DNA of 64,000 nucleotides from NCBI RefSeq assembly GCF_007676705.1, contig NZ_VEBF01000002.1, positions 124,001-188,000 on the forward strand, read 5' to 3'. Below are positions 52,120 to 63,182 of this stretch, piece after piece; the first letter of the stretch is position 1; each line of letters starts with the position of its first letter. The notes beneath the pieces were generated by a model. It ran no database searches and was not told the origin of the DNA. It saw nothing but the letters and a program-made list of their open reading frames with translations. The position numbers and the translations under genes were made by a program. The DNA comes from Paenibacillus xylanexedens (GTDB lineage Bacteria > Bacillota > Bacilli > Paenibacillales > Paenibacillaceae).

Positions 52120-53811
52120 ATGGAAAATAAAAAAGATCTTCGCATTCGTAGCAAGGTAATCAGTGAAGGTGCTAACCGGGTACCGAACAGAGCGATGCTG
52201 CGTGCAGTTGGATTTCAAGATGAGGATTTTAAAAAGCCAATGATCGGAATAGCAAGTACGTGGAGTGAAGTAACACCGTGTAATATGCACATCAATGATT
52301 TAGCGGTGCAAGCTAAGCGGGGAGCACGTAATAACGGCGGTGCTCCACTAATTTTTAATACGATTACCGTTTCTGATGGGATCTCGATGGGGCATGGCGG
52401 GATGTTGTTCTCGCTACCAAGTCGGGAAGCTATAGCTGATTCGATTGAAATTGTGACCGGAGCCGAGCGTTTTGACGGCGTTGTTGCAATCGGTGGGTGT
52501 GACAAGAATACGCCTGCATGTTTGATGGCTATTGGACGGATGAATATTCCTTCTGTTTATGTATATGGAGGAACCATTCAACCTGGTAATCTCGACGGTA
52601 AAAAAGTGGATATCGTTTCAGCTTTTGAAGCCGTTGGGCAATATCAAGATGGAAAAATAACAGATGAACAATTGCATAAGGTCGAATGCAGTGTTTGTCC
52701 AGGTCCAGGGGCTTGTGGGGGGATGTATACCGCTAATACGATGGCCGCAGCTGCAGAAGCAATGGGTATGTGTTTGCCTGGTTCTTCTTCGACATCAGCT
52801 ATCTCAGCGGATAAAGCATTGGAATGCGAAGCAGCCGGTAAGCAGGTCATCTCACTTCTTGAACAGGAAATCTACCCAAGAGACATTATGACGAAGAAAG
52901 CATTTGAGAATGCGATCACCGTTGTTATGGCTCTAGGGGGATCAACCAACGCATTTCTCCATCTGCTAGCTATTGCGCACTCCGTAGAAGTGGATTTAAC
53001 CTTGGATGATTTTGAACGAATTCGCTTGCGTGTTCCTCATTTGGCAGATCTGAGGCCAAGTGGTCAGTATGTCATGCAGGATTTGAATGATATTGGTGGT
53101 GTTTCCGGGGTAATGAAGCTATTGCTCGCTGAGGGATTACTTCATGGGGATTGCCTCACCGTAACTGGTAAAACGTTGGCGGAGAATTTAGCGGAAGCTG
53201 CTCCACTCCAGAATGATCAAGAGATTATACGTCCACTCAATAATCCGCTTAAACCAAATGGACCACTGGTTGTGCTTCGAGGAAACCTAGCTCCTGAAGG
53301 CGCTGTTGCCAAAATGTCAGGCATGAAGATACAACAGTTTTCCGGACCGACAAAGGTGTACGATAGCGAAGATGAAGCGACAGAAGCGATCATGAATGAT
53401 GAAATTCAAGAAGGGGACGTATTGGTCATACGCTATTGTGGACCGAAGGGTGGACCAGGTATGCCTGAGATGCTTTCCGTTACAGCACTCATTGTAGGAA
53501 AAGGTCTCGGGGGAAAAGTTGCTCTCATAACAGATGGTAGGTTCTCGGGTGGCTCGCATGGATTTGTAGTCGGCCATGTATCCCCTGAGGCACAAGTAGG
53601 TGGACCGATCTCTTTGCTCCAAAATGGAGATATTATCACCATTGATAGCGACATTCAGGAAATTAAGGTTGAAGTGCCAGAAGAAGAGTTGGCCGCTCGA
53701 GCGCAAGCTTGGGTACAACCGCCACTGAAAGTGAAATCCGGTGTACTTGCCAAATATGCTAAATTAGTTTCCTCTGCTTCAAGAGGTGCAGTAACAGATT
53801 TGATGGAATAG
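52120..53811 (+). CDS. ilvD: Dihydroxy-acid dehydratase
   Basis: 563 residues, full length for IlvD/Edd. It dehydrates 2,3-dihydroxy-3-methylvalerate and 2,3-dihydroxyisovalerate to the 2-oxo acids of isoleucine and valine synthesis. Fe-S cysteines are in [20 protein letters not shown] and [20 protein letters not shown]. Near the end [20 protein letters not shown] is diagnostic. Here it is paired with a GntR regulator rather than with other ilv genes, so it may be a second copy or serve sugar-acid dehydration. GAGGGAAGAAAC precedes ATG 52120. Confidence 0.88.
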   Translation: MENKKDLRIRSKVISEGANRVPNRAMLRAVGFQDEDFKKPMIGIASTWSEVTPCNMHINDLAVQAKRGARNNGGAPLIFNTITVSDGISMGHGGMLFSLPSREAIADSIEIVTGAERFDGVVAIGGCDKNTPACLMAIGRMNIPSVYVYGGTIQPGNLDGKKVDIVSAFEAVGQYQDGKITDEQLHKVECSVCPGPGACGGMYTANTMAAAAEAMGMCLPGSSSTSAISADKALECEAAGKQVISLLEQEIYPRDIMTKKAFENAITVVMALGGSTNAFLHLLAIAHSVEVDLTLDDFERIRLRVPHLADLRPSGQYVMQDLNDIGGVSGVMKLLLAEGLLHGDCLTVTGKTLAENLAEAAPLQNDQEIIRPLNNPLKPNGPLVVLRGNLAPEGAVAKMSGMKIQQFSGPTKVYDSEDEATEAIMNDEIQEGDVLVIRYCGPKGGPGMPEMLSVTALIVGKGLGGKVALITDGRFSGGSHGFVVGHVSPEAQVGGPISLLQNGDIITIDSDIQEIKVEVPEEELAARAQAWVQPPLKVKSGVLAKYAKLVSSASRGAVTDLME

Positions 53812-54169
53812 ACAATTAAACATTGATGCTACATATAAAATGGGAGGGGAGAAGCTACTACAACGAATGCATGAAGCGTGCTAAACAAAAAAAACGCCAG
53901 CTTTAGAGATCAAGAATGTCGCAAGAAAAAGATGAAGAATTTAATTTCATCATTTGAAAATGAAGTGCACCCCCTAGAATAGACATTGGAAAAACCCCTG
54001 AGTTTAGCCGATGAAATTCTAGGGGGTGTATTTTTGCTTGTACCGTTTCTCGACTTTCATTAATTGGGGGTTCGCTACGAATAGCAGGCAGGTTCCGGCT
54101 AGTGCAGGAATGTTTGGATGGTCTAAATCTCGAATGAGTAAATATTGCCAATGCAAGTCGCTAGCCCGT
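53812..54169. other. Gene-free stretch with an IS-end-like inverted repeat
   Basis: Apart from the inverted repeat at 53961-54030 nothing coding can be supported; the 54030-54160 segment may be a decayed piece of the same element. Confidence 0.4.
53961..54030. mobile_element. Possible insertion-sequence end remnant
   Basis: TGCACCCCCTAGAAT (53966) and ATTCTAGGGGGTGTA (54016) are inverted with one mismatch around ATAGACATTGGAAAAACCCC. This strongly resembles the non-coding end of IS3-type elements of bacilli. No transposase frame remains. Confidence 0.4.
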
Positions 54170-54293
54170 TGTCGAGGGACAAGAACATGGTCCCATTGAA
54201 GTCGCTATTTTAGCGGCTTTTTTATTTATTCGGTACAAGTTCTTGTCCCGAGCCAAGGACAAGAACTTGTACCGATTGCCGAGAGGGACATGA
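54170..54293. repeat. Family A repeat, right end lost
   Basis: TGTCGAGGGACAAGAACATG with intact stem; ends at CGATTGCCGAGAGGGACATG, where the sequence of the next gene begins. About 35 bases of the right end are missing. Confidence 0.85.
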
Positions 54294-54556
54294 ACAAACG
54301 ACTCATTCCCACGCCGATAGGTGACCAATGGAGAGAGTTGTACTTTGTTTACCTAGATAAAGATCTTAATCCAGCGGAAGCTTGGAAAATCAAACCTACT
54401 TATAGGGCTGCTTTTTTAACCTACCTTAGTGGAGTCACAAGTAGGAAAATCACAATCCAAGAACCAGGTAAGAAGCAATCAGGAACACGGGAATTGCTTG
54501 TAAATAAAGTTCGATATGCAACAGATATTACTACCGAGCTTCTAAAGTTAATGTAA
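54290..54556 (+). CDS. Small hypothetical protein abutting a repeat
   Basis: 88 residues from ATG 54290, which lies in the last bases of a family A copy. The body (GDQWRELYFVYLDKDLNPAE, AFLTYLSGVTSRKITIQEPG) is soluble and unfamiliar. The start region comes from the repeat, so the original N-terminus may have been replaced. Confidence 0.4.
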   Translation: MNKRLIPTPIGDQWRELYFVYLDKDLNPAEAWKIKPTYRAAFLTYLSGVTSRKITIQEPGKKQSGTRELLVNKVRYATDITTELLKLM

Positions 54557-54729
54557 GTGGAGTGAGTTAGAGAACCACAAGAAGGGGCTGTCTTAAACAG
54601 GTAGCCGTATTTTTATTTTCACCGAGCGTGGTTCTTGTCGGTTCTTGCTTTCGGGGCAGGAGTTAAGTCCCTCTCTGGTGAATATTTAAATATGCTATTG
54701 CATGTGAATTCAACGTATGGAGTGATCGT

Positions 54730-56370
54730 ATGACATCGAAGATTAATTGTCCGCTTTGCGGTAATGAAGCAGGACAAATGAGAGACAGGTCAGATGTTTA
54801 CCTGATAAACTGCCCGAATTGTGGTGACTTCCAGATCACCCACGAGTGCTTAGAGGATTTGCCTGCTGAACGAAAACTTCTACCACAGTTGATGAGGGTA
54901 TCAGCATTCACTCGATACCGCACAATCAACAAAGAGCCGGTAGCAACACTATTCATCGGTAATCCTAACGGCTATACAGAGGGGTATACGATTCATCAAA
55001 TCGTTGATCAGTTCCCTTCAGTACCGGAACGTAAATTAAAAGCTCTGCAGAACCTTAAGGCTCTTTCGAAATATTGGGGTGATGCAGTGGCGATTGAGCG
55101 CAAGGACTACTCCATATTCTTCCCTGAGGTAAACGAAGAACAGCCGAGCTTGATGATGATGCGTACTTTGGTCGAAGAAGGCTTAGTCACAGGTGAGGTG
55201 AAGTTCCCGACACAGCTTACGGTATTGGAAAAGGGCTATTCGTTCTTGAGGGATCAAGCAGCTCCTGCAGCATCTGCAGCTCCATCGCCAGCACCTCAAG
55301 CTCCTGTAATCGAGGAACCGACTCCAGTCGCAGCTCAACCAAGTAAGTTGGATGGTTTGCATCCGAGAGTATTGGGGGTCGCCCAAAAGCTTTTCGAAGA
55401 TGGGCATTATCGTTCGGCTGTCCTCGATACTTATGTAGCGTTGGATAATGATGTTCGGCGCAAAAGTAGGCTACAACATGATGGGACAGAGCTAATGCAA
55501 AAAGCTTTTACAATTAATAATAAGAAGGGGACTACTGAGAGGGCAACTATTCTTAAGGTAGCTGGCGGTGATGACCCACAACAAGGAGCCATGTGGTTAT
55601 TCTCTGGCGCAGTGATGGGGGTTCGAAACGTCTTAGCACATGACCATTCGATACATCCAACAGAGCAGGAAGCGCTAGAACAACTTTACTTTGCATCGAT
55701 GTTGTTCAGTAGACTCGATAAGGCTGTGAATGTTGAAGCGGAGCAACTCATTGCTGAGATTACTCAGCTGAGTTTCAAGCTTGACGGAAATAAGTCCTAC
55801 TCCTACAAATCACAATTAAGCGAATACCTTGCTTCTTCGAGAGATTATGTTGATGCTGAACTGCACAGGGTCTGTTTCGGTAAGATCCTTGAACTCATTA
55901 AAAGCAGCTATTTCAATGACCAAAATGCGGGTATCGATTTGTTATCGGAGTTGGATCCATCAATCTTTGAGCATATTACTTTTGAAGACCATATCGAGTT
56001 GATCTGCGCCATTTATTCGACAATTTGTGGCTCATATAAGTCTAACTCTGCAGTAGATTTAATTAAGGCTGGATTTAAGCCTATAACAAGGAGTCTTAAA
56101 CTGTTTCAGGATCATCTGCTTTCTAGCGCTGAAGCGTTTCAAAGTGTATTAAAAAAGATTTCGTGTAAGGATGACTTTTTCAGGACAATTGTGCACAATT
56201 CTGATTTAGAGTTTATGGTCGCATTCCTCAACAAGGTAGTCGATAATGAGTTCGTGTTGAGAAGGAATGACTTGAATACTCTCAGTTATGAATTGAATCG
56301 CTTAGGAAGAAAAGGTCTTGAAGACTTGACCGAAAAAATCTACACGATGAACGAGGAACTTTATAAATAG
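54730..56370 (+). CDS. Zinc-ribbon protein with Ymh (TIGR02391, HEPN-like) domain
   Basis: 546 residues in three parts. Residues 1-35 hold a zinc ribbon (CPLCGNEAGQMR and CPNCGDFQIT). After a proline/alanine linker near 175-200, residues about 205-335 are the Ymh domain (LDGLHPRVLGVAQKLFEDGH, then YRSAVLDTYVALDNDVRRKS). It contains R299-NVLA-H304, the Rx4-6H pattern of HEPN ribonucleases. The helical C-terminal 200 residues match nothing known to me. Ymh-domain genes are frequent in defence regions and prophages; an HNH nuclease gene follows convergently. ATG 54730 has GGAGTGATCGT before it. Ribonuclease activity is a hypothesis. Confidence 0.75.
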   Translation: MTSKINCPLCGNEAGQMRDRSDVYLINCPNCGDFQITHECLEDLPAERKLLPQLMRVSAFTRYRTINKEPVATLFIGNPNGYTEGYTIHQIVDQFPSVPERKLKALQNLKALSKYWGDAVAIERKDYSIFFPEVNEEQPSLMMMRTLVEEGLVTGEVKFPTQLTVLEKGYSFLRDQAAPAASAAPSPAPQAPVIEEPTPVAAQPSKLDGLHPRVLGVAQKLFEDGHYRSAVLDTYVALDNDVRRKSRLQHDGTELMQKAFTINNKKGTTERATILKVAGGDDPQQGAMWLFSGAVMGVRNVLAHDHSIHPTEQEALEQLYFASMLFSRLDKAVNVEAEQLIAEITQLSFKLDGNKSYSYKSQLSEYLASSRDYVDAELHRVCFGKILELIKSSYFNDQNAGIDLLSELDPSIFEHITFEDHIELICAIYSTICGSYKSNSAVDLIKAGFKPITRSLKLFQDHLLSSAEAFQSVLKKISCKDDFFRTIVHNSDLEFMVAFLNKVVDNEFVLRRNDLNTLSYELNRLGRKGLEDLTEKIYTMNEELYK

Positions 56371-56373
56371 CAC

Positions 56374-56405
56374 AAAACCGCCAGTACATTCTTACTGGCG
56401 GTTTT
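56374..56405. terminator. Bidirectional terminator
   Basis: AAAACCGCCAGTA and TACTGGCGGTTTT, perfect 13-bp stem with T-runs on both strands. Confidence 0.88.
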
Positions 56406-56467
56406 ACTTTGCGTTTTTTTTAATCAGGTCATTGCCGTTTATGTCCAAAAGAAAGGAGATAACTTTC

Positions 56468-56508
56468 AAAAAACACGGCCTTTCTCTTGGAGAAAGTCGT
56501 GTTTTTTT
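56468..56508. terminator. Bidirectional terminator
   Basis: AAAACACGGCCTTTCTC and GAGAAAGTCGTGTTTT around TTG; ends the HNH gene on the minus strand. Confidence 0.8.
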
Positions 56509-56523
56509 CTGAAGTGTTCCGAC

Positions 56524-57283
56524 TTACCTGCGCGTGATAATATCGTACGCCAGCTTGCTTAACGGCCGATCGCTTAGCTTGTCTTCGTGCAGCACATGCC
56601 CGTAGAGGAACAGCTGGATTTCTTGCTCGCTCAATTGCATATTGTCAAACAGAGCGGTAAGATCCTTATTATAGGCGTCCTTGTACACGTATTGTTTATG
56701 AAGCAGTTCTCTTACGTATTCCTTATGGCTCTGATACACTTCTTGTAGCTGAAAAAGCCGAATGCTACCCTCCAAATGATCGGCTCGATGGCCCGTATGG
56801 GTCTGATGCAGCTTAATATTAAAATACGTATTTCCACCGATCAAAGAATCGCTGTTCGAAGAGGAGGTAAGCGCGACATCAAAATAAGTATCCTGGTCAA
56901 AGCCGTACTCGTATGGATATAAGATCTCAGTCCCTTTTGCAAGCTTGAAGCGGGAGTTACATATCTGACAAGAAGGCACGAAATTGTGCAGCGACAAGGA
57001 AAACAGTTTAAAAACGGAATTAGGATAAAAGTGGTCCAGATCAGCTGTCGCTTTTTTTGCTCTGCGGTCTATGTAATTCGTTATATACTGTCGGTTGCAA
57101 TAGGGACAAACTTCTACGCCGATCAGGTGCAGTAGCTCATGCCGTAATTCGCTGCTTATGTTCGAATAGTCGATCATTTGAGTGATGAAATCGTTTAATT
57201 TATCCATATCGGTTCTGACATCGCGAACAAAGACAAAGGGCATAAATGCATGAAAGTAGGGTACTTTGTGTCGCGGTGTAAAT
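56524..57283 (-). pseudogene. HNH endonuclease-like gene, 5' end replaced by a family A repeat
   Basis: About 253 codons remain. VCPYCNRQYITNYID gives two zinc cysteines, KATADLDHFYPNSVF the catalytic DH of the HNH fold, and NFVPSCQICNSRFK the second cysteine pair. The reading frame is intact to the stop. Toward the start, gene-like sequence ends at TFTPRHKVPYFHAF, where the family A element begins; an apparent start at 57468 would encode repeat-derived residues only. Relatives of about 350-400 residues occur beside ATPases in anti-phage systems, so up to one third is probably missing. Confidence 0.75.
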
Positions 57284-57440
57284 GTCGAGGGACAAGAACA
57301 TGGTCCCATTGAAGTCGCTATTATAGCGGCTTTTTTATTTAATCGGTACAAGTTCTTGTCCCAAGCCAAGGACAAGAACTTGTACCGATTACCGTACTGG
57401 ACAAGAACATATTCCTGTTTCCGATTAGACGTATATCTAA
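57283..57440. repeat. Family A repeat, full length (158 bp), at the HNH gene break
   Basis: TGTCGAGGGACAAGAACATG to GATTAGACGTATATCTAA with perfect central stem. The left flank is the HNH gene. Confidence 0.92.
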
Positions 57441-57459
57441 TCGTTATTTTGCCCGTTAA

Positions 57460-57492
57460 TCCATTCAACTAACGGGCAGTTTAGCTCAATAA
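57460..57492. repeat. Family B right-end module
   Basis: ATTCAACTAACGGGCAGTTT then AGCTCAATAAG, twenty bases behind a family A copy. Confidence 0.65.
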
Positions 57493-57665
57493 GAATTAAA
57501 GTGTTATATTGTTTTATATGAGAAAAGAAAATGAAGCGTTTCATACTTTTCGAGTTTCCTGAAAATTATGGGAGGATATAAATACTGTGAACACGGTTTG
57601 TTTAGAACTTAAATGACCTTATAATAAAAAAGAGCGAGCTAAATTAAATTGAAAGGTGCAAAAAC

Positions 57666-58430
57666 ATGATTACAAATCAACAATTAGTAATAAACAATTT
57701 TGAAGAAAAATTAAAAGTATTTACTCATGCAGTTAGTGGAGAACTTACAAGTGAAGAAGATTTCGTCATAGCGAATACGGGGCTACCTACTGATACATTC
57801 AATGTACTGCTGTCGAAATCTCCAAATATCAAAAATGCAGTGAAGATTAGACAAGAAATGACTAATCTAACGTTAAAAAAGCATCCCTTTTGTGCTTGGA
57901 TGGACGCTCAATTTGTCAGTGATGACTGGATAAATCTTATGCAAGAATATGATCTAATGGAAGCAGAACGTAATATCATGATGAAACTTGATAATACATT
58001 GAATGTTGGTCAATATTCTCAACAGATGATGATTACGCAAGTGAGAAGTAATGAAGAACTCCTAAAGTACGAAGAGGTTTTTCTTAGTCTATTTGAAGGT
58101 ACACAAGAAAAATTAGCGTTAGAAAGTTACTTTAATCGATTTTCATATGAACAATTAAGTTCAGCAATGAGAATGTTTATTGGCTGCATAGATGGAACGA
58201 CTGTATCTACTGGCTTATTAATCGAAAGTAAAGATAGTTATGGTATATATGACGTGATGACAAAAGCAACATTCAGAGGTAAAGGATATGGCAGTGAAAT
58301 GTTTCAATTCCTTCTAAATCAAACACAGGATAAACAAAAACCAGTTGTATTACAGGCTTCAGATGATGGGAAAAATATCTATAAGCGATTTGGATTTATT
58401 GATATCGGAGAAATGGTTGTATTTGAATAA
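57666..58430 (+). CDS. GNAT-family N-acetyltransferase
   Basis: 254 residues. The N-terminal half (VFTHAVSGELTSEEDFVIAN) is a degenerate second GNAT-like unit. The C-terminal half holds the acetyl-CoA loop TKATFRGKGYGSEMFQFLL and ASDDGKNIYKRFGFIDIGE. Duplicated GNAT proteins of this size are common in bacilli; substrates are unknown. GAAAGGTGCAAAAAC precedes ATG 57666. A family B repeat closes the unit. Confidence 0.83.
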   Translation: MITNQQLVINNFEEKLKVFTHAVSGELTSEEDFVIANTGLPTDTFNVLLSKSPNIKNAVKIRQEMTNLTLKKHPFCAWMDAQFVSDDWINLMQEYDLMEAERNIMMKLDNTLNVGQYSQQMMITQVRSNEELLKYEEVFLSLFEGTQEKLALESYFNRFSYEQLSSAMRMFIGCIDGTTVSTGLLIESKDSYGIYDVMTKATFRGKGYGSEMFQFLLNQTQDKQKPVVLQASDDGKNIYKRFGFIDIGEMVVFE

Positions 58431-58439
58431 GAATTTTTC

Positions 58440-58542
58440 TTATTAAGCTAAAGGGAAACAATAGCTCAATAATACAAAGAAAGCAGCGGATCAACTCGAT
58501 CTGCTGCTTTTGTTCAACTAACGGGCAGGTTAGTTTAATGAA
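58440..58542. repeat. Family B repeat, full length
   Basis: AAGCTAAAGGGAAACAATAG, AAGCAGCGGATC...GATCTGCTGCTT and AACTAACGGGCAGGTTAGTT. Confidence 0.85.
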
Positions 58543-58568
58543 GTTATCGAATTCTTGGTTCAACCAGA

Positions 58569-59399
58569 TTATGAAGGTTTGTACATATTTCGATACCCCT
58601 GAGGAGAGGTTTCGGTGGTTTCTCTAAAAACTTTAATAAAATAACTGGTGCTTGAGAATCCAACATTTTCAGCTATCTCATATATAGGTAAATCAGTAGT
58701 AACCAGTAGGTTCTTTGCCGCAGATATTCTGCTTACTTTAACATACTCATTCGGTTTTAACCCCATAATCTTCTGAAATAGCCGTATGAAATGATATAGA
58801 CTGTACCCTGAAAGTTCCGCCATATGTTCCGAGGTCCAATGAAAACCAGGTTTGTTGTGAATTTTATCTGCAATTCCGTGGATAACTTCTTTCTGATCAA
58901 GTGTGTTATTGTGCTTTAGCGACTCAGAATTTTTAAGTAGGAATAACAGCAGTTCGTACACTAATGCGGATAAGCGTGGTTCATTCGCCGTTTTGAAGCT
59001 ATCAATTAATTCGAACATTGCTGAGAAAATGCGTTGTACCTGCTTGATTCCTGCGAATCTAAAGATTGTTATGTCATCAAGCTTCCACATCGATAGTAGT
59101 GGGGCCACAGCAGTAAAATGTACAAAACAAATCTCCCAAGGATCTTCCTCATCGGCCCCATATTGTTGCTCCGCTCCTGGAGGATACAAAAACCCACAAC
59201 CCCCGGTTAATTCAATCTGCTCGCCTTCAGAAATAATATATCCCTTTCCCCGAAGCACAAGGTGAAGATTATACTCTGCTAAAAAACCACTCTCTCTCTT
59301 CTCACGATGGGTAGGAAAATCGTAATAATGGCCAATACCTACTGGGTACAAAAGATGATATTTATACGTAGGCGGCGGAATAAATATATTTCGTCTCAT
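58569..59399 (-). CDS. AraC-family transcriptional regulator
   Basis: 276 residues from ATG 59399, with AAGGGG upstream on the reverse strand. N-terminal cupin-type sugar-binding domain (YNLHLVLRGKGYIISEGEQI, FLYPPGAEQQYG) and C-terminal AraC double helix-turn-helix (HMAELSGYSLYHFIRLFQKI, then IYEIAENVGFSSTSYFIKVF). It is divergent from the beta-galactosidase gene, and the 137-bp gap should contain its binding sites. Likely activates the glycosidase/PTS operon on its sugar. Confidence 0.87.
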   Translation of the reverse strand: MRRNIFIPPPTYKYHLLYPVGIGHYYDFPTHREKRESGFLAEYNLHLVLRGKGYIISEGEQIELTGGCGFLYPPGAEQQYGADEEDPWEICFVHFTAVAPLLSMWKLDDITIFRFAGIKQVQRIFSAMFELIDSFKTANEPRLSALVYELLLFLLKNSESLKHNNTLDQKEVIHGIADKIHNKPGFHWTSEHMAELSGYSLYHFIRLFQKIMGLKPNEYVKVSRISAAKNLLVTTDLPIYEIAENVGFSSTSYFIKVFRETTETSPQGYRNMYKPS

Positions 59400-59536
59400 A
59401 TATAGCCCCTTGAGCAATTTTTTTATATATTATAAAGCAAATATGTATTATATACAATAACACAAAGGTTTTATAGAATGATGGTGTAAAGCTTATATAG
59501 CAAATAATTGATATAACAAGAAAGCAGGAGGAGCTA

Positions 59537-61129
59537 ATGAATCTTTTGGACACCGCTGGTTTACCAAGGCTGGATAAGCTTAAGGACGCTTACAGACTAA
59601 TTGTTAATGATAAACCATTTATATCGCTTGCTGGAGAAGTTCACAATTCAAGTGCATCAAGTCTTGAGTATATGGATAAGAATGTCTGGGAACGTCTGGT
59701 TTACTTTAACTGTAACACTGCTGTGGTTCCTGTTAGCTGGGAACTCATTGAACCGGAAGAAGGTATTTTTGATTTCACGCTTGTACATGGTTTGATTGAA
59801 GGAGCACGGAAACATAACTTGAAACTAGTATTGATTTGGTTCGGAATGTGGAAGAATTCCCATTCGACCTATGTTCCTGCTTGGGTCAAGCGCGACACTC
59901 TCCGCTTTCCACGGGTTCAGTCCGCAAGTGGAAAAAAATTACCAATCATATCTTGTCATTCTGAAGAGGCACTGCAGGCGGATAGTAAAGCATTTGCTGA
60001 ATTAATGCGCTACGTTCGTCAGGTTGATAGTGTTGAACAGACAGTTATTATGGTTCAAGTGGAGAATGAAGTCGGGTTCCTTGGTACGGCACGTGACTAC
60101 TCATCCCAAGCAGACAAATTATTTAAAGCAAATGTACCTATTGAGTTGATTCAGTATCTCAAAGATCACTCTGAAGAATTAAGTCCATTTATTAAAAAGC
60201 ATTGGAAAAGGGAGAGTGCAGATCTTCTTGGGTGGACACAAATTTTTGGATCAGCAGCTGAGGAAATTTTTACAGCCTGGCATATGTCCCGTTTTATTGA
60301 TCAGGTTGTTGAATCAGGGAAAGAAGAATATCCTCTTCCAATGTTCGTTAATGTGTGGTTGAAGCAATATGAAGAACAAGAACCAGGGCAGTACCCTACG
60401 GGGGGGCCAAACCAAAACGTAATCGATGTATGGAAAGCAGGTGGCCCACATGTTGATATCATCGCACCGGACATCTATCTGAACGAATTTGCACAAATTT
60501 GTGAAATCTATAACCGTCCTGATAATCCACTATTTATACCTGAAACACGTCGAGATAGCGTTACTGTTGCCAATGTTTTTTATGCAATTGGAGAGCATCA
60601 GGCATTAGGTTATACGCCTTTTGGCATTGAGACAATGGATAACGGGGTTGATCCATGGAGCGCAGGTTTTTTGCCACCCAATCATTTCATGGTCATGGAA
60701 AGCGCGGGAGTGGGGCCTCTGTTGTCAAAAGCTTATGATTTGCTGCATCACATGACACCGGTGATTACACAATATTACGGAACCAAACAAATGCGGGGCA
60801 TTCTGCAGGACAAAGCCTATCCATCAGCTATTCGCCTTGGGGAGTATCGTCTTCAATTACGCTTTAAAAATGGTTTGCACAGTGAAGCTCCACCAGCTGG
60901 TGGTTTAATTATTGCAGTTTCTGATCATGAATTCCTTATTGCGGGGCACGGATTCACTGTAGAATTTACATCTTTAGAACCTCGAAAGACAGCGGATTTT
61001 ATTTCTATCGATGAAGGTTGGTATCACGAAGGGAACTGGGTACCCGGAAGAAGACTTAACGGGGATGAATATCGCGTTTCTTTAGGCAACGAACCTCAGG
61101 TATTAAAAGTATCCTTATACACGCATTAA
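59537..61129 (+). CDS. Beta-galactosidase-like glycoside hydrolase (GH35-related, DUF5597)
   Basis: 530 residues, cytoplasmic, no signal peptide. A TIM barrel with VPVSWELIEPEEGIFDFTLV near the start, the proton donor glutamate 178 in VQVENEVGF and the likely nucleophile glutamate 336 in FIPETRRDS. The C-terminal part (YRLQLRFKNGLHSEAPPAGG) is the DUF5597-like beta domain. It hydrolyses a terminal beta-linked galactose or related sugar, perhaps after phosphorylation-linked uptake by the PTS next door. CAGGAGGAGCTA precedes ATG 59537. The PTS gene follows after 59 bases with a G+C-rich hairpin between. Confidence 0.83.
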   Translation: MNLLDTAGLPRLDKLKDAYRLIVNDKPFISLAGEVHNSSASSLEYMDKNVWERLVYFNCNTAVVPVSWELIEPEEGIFDFTLVHGLIEGARKHNLKLVLIWFGMWKNSHSTYVPAWVKRDTLRFPRVQSASGKKLPIISCHSEEALQADSKAFAELMRYVRQVDSVEQTVIMVQVENEVGFLGTARDYSSQADKLFKANVPIELIQYLKDHSEELSPFIKKHWKRESADLLGWTQIFGSAAEEIFTAWHMSRFIDQVVESGKEEYPLPMFVNVWLKQYEEQEPGQYPTGGPNQNVIDVWKAGGPHVDIIAPDIYLNEFAQICEIYNRPDNPLFIPETRRDSVTVANVFYAIGEHQALGYTPFGIETMDNGVDPWSAGFLPPNHFMVMESAGVGPLLSKAYDLLHHMTPVITQYYGTKQMRGILQDKAYPSAIRLGEYRLQLRFKNGLHSEAPPAGGLIIAVSDHEFLIAGHGFTVEFTSLEPRKTADFISIDEGWYHEGNWVPGRRLNGDEYRVSLGNEPQVLKVSLYTH

Positions 61130-61139
61130 ATTAGTAACG

Positions 61140-61159
61140 GCGCGCTTCAACAGGCGCGC
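61140..61159 (+). promoter_or_regulatory. G+C-rich hairpin between galactosidase and PTS genes
   Basis: GCGCGC TTCAACAG GCGCGC followed after a few bases by TTTTTT. May partly terminate or stabilise the upstream message. It does not look like a LicT/BglG antitermination site. Confidence 0.5.
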
Positions 61160-61176
61160 TTTATAAGATTTTTTAA

Positions 61177-63021
<1,845 letters not shown>

Positions 63022-63182
63022 AGATTTTCTAAAGTAGGCTTGATGAAGTAATAAGAGTTAGCCGATCATAGGTAAACATAATTCTATTCGTTGAAAGAAT
63101 ATGCAGTTTAGAAAGCTTGCCTATTTGTAAACGTGCTGTGACCTTGTCGGTATCCAAACAACATAGTAGAGGAGTTATTGTA

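Noticed and set aside
57266..57472. 68-codon frame opposite the HNH gene
   Set aside because: Almost entirely family A sequence, shared with the frame at 37847.
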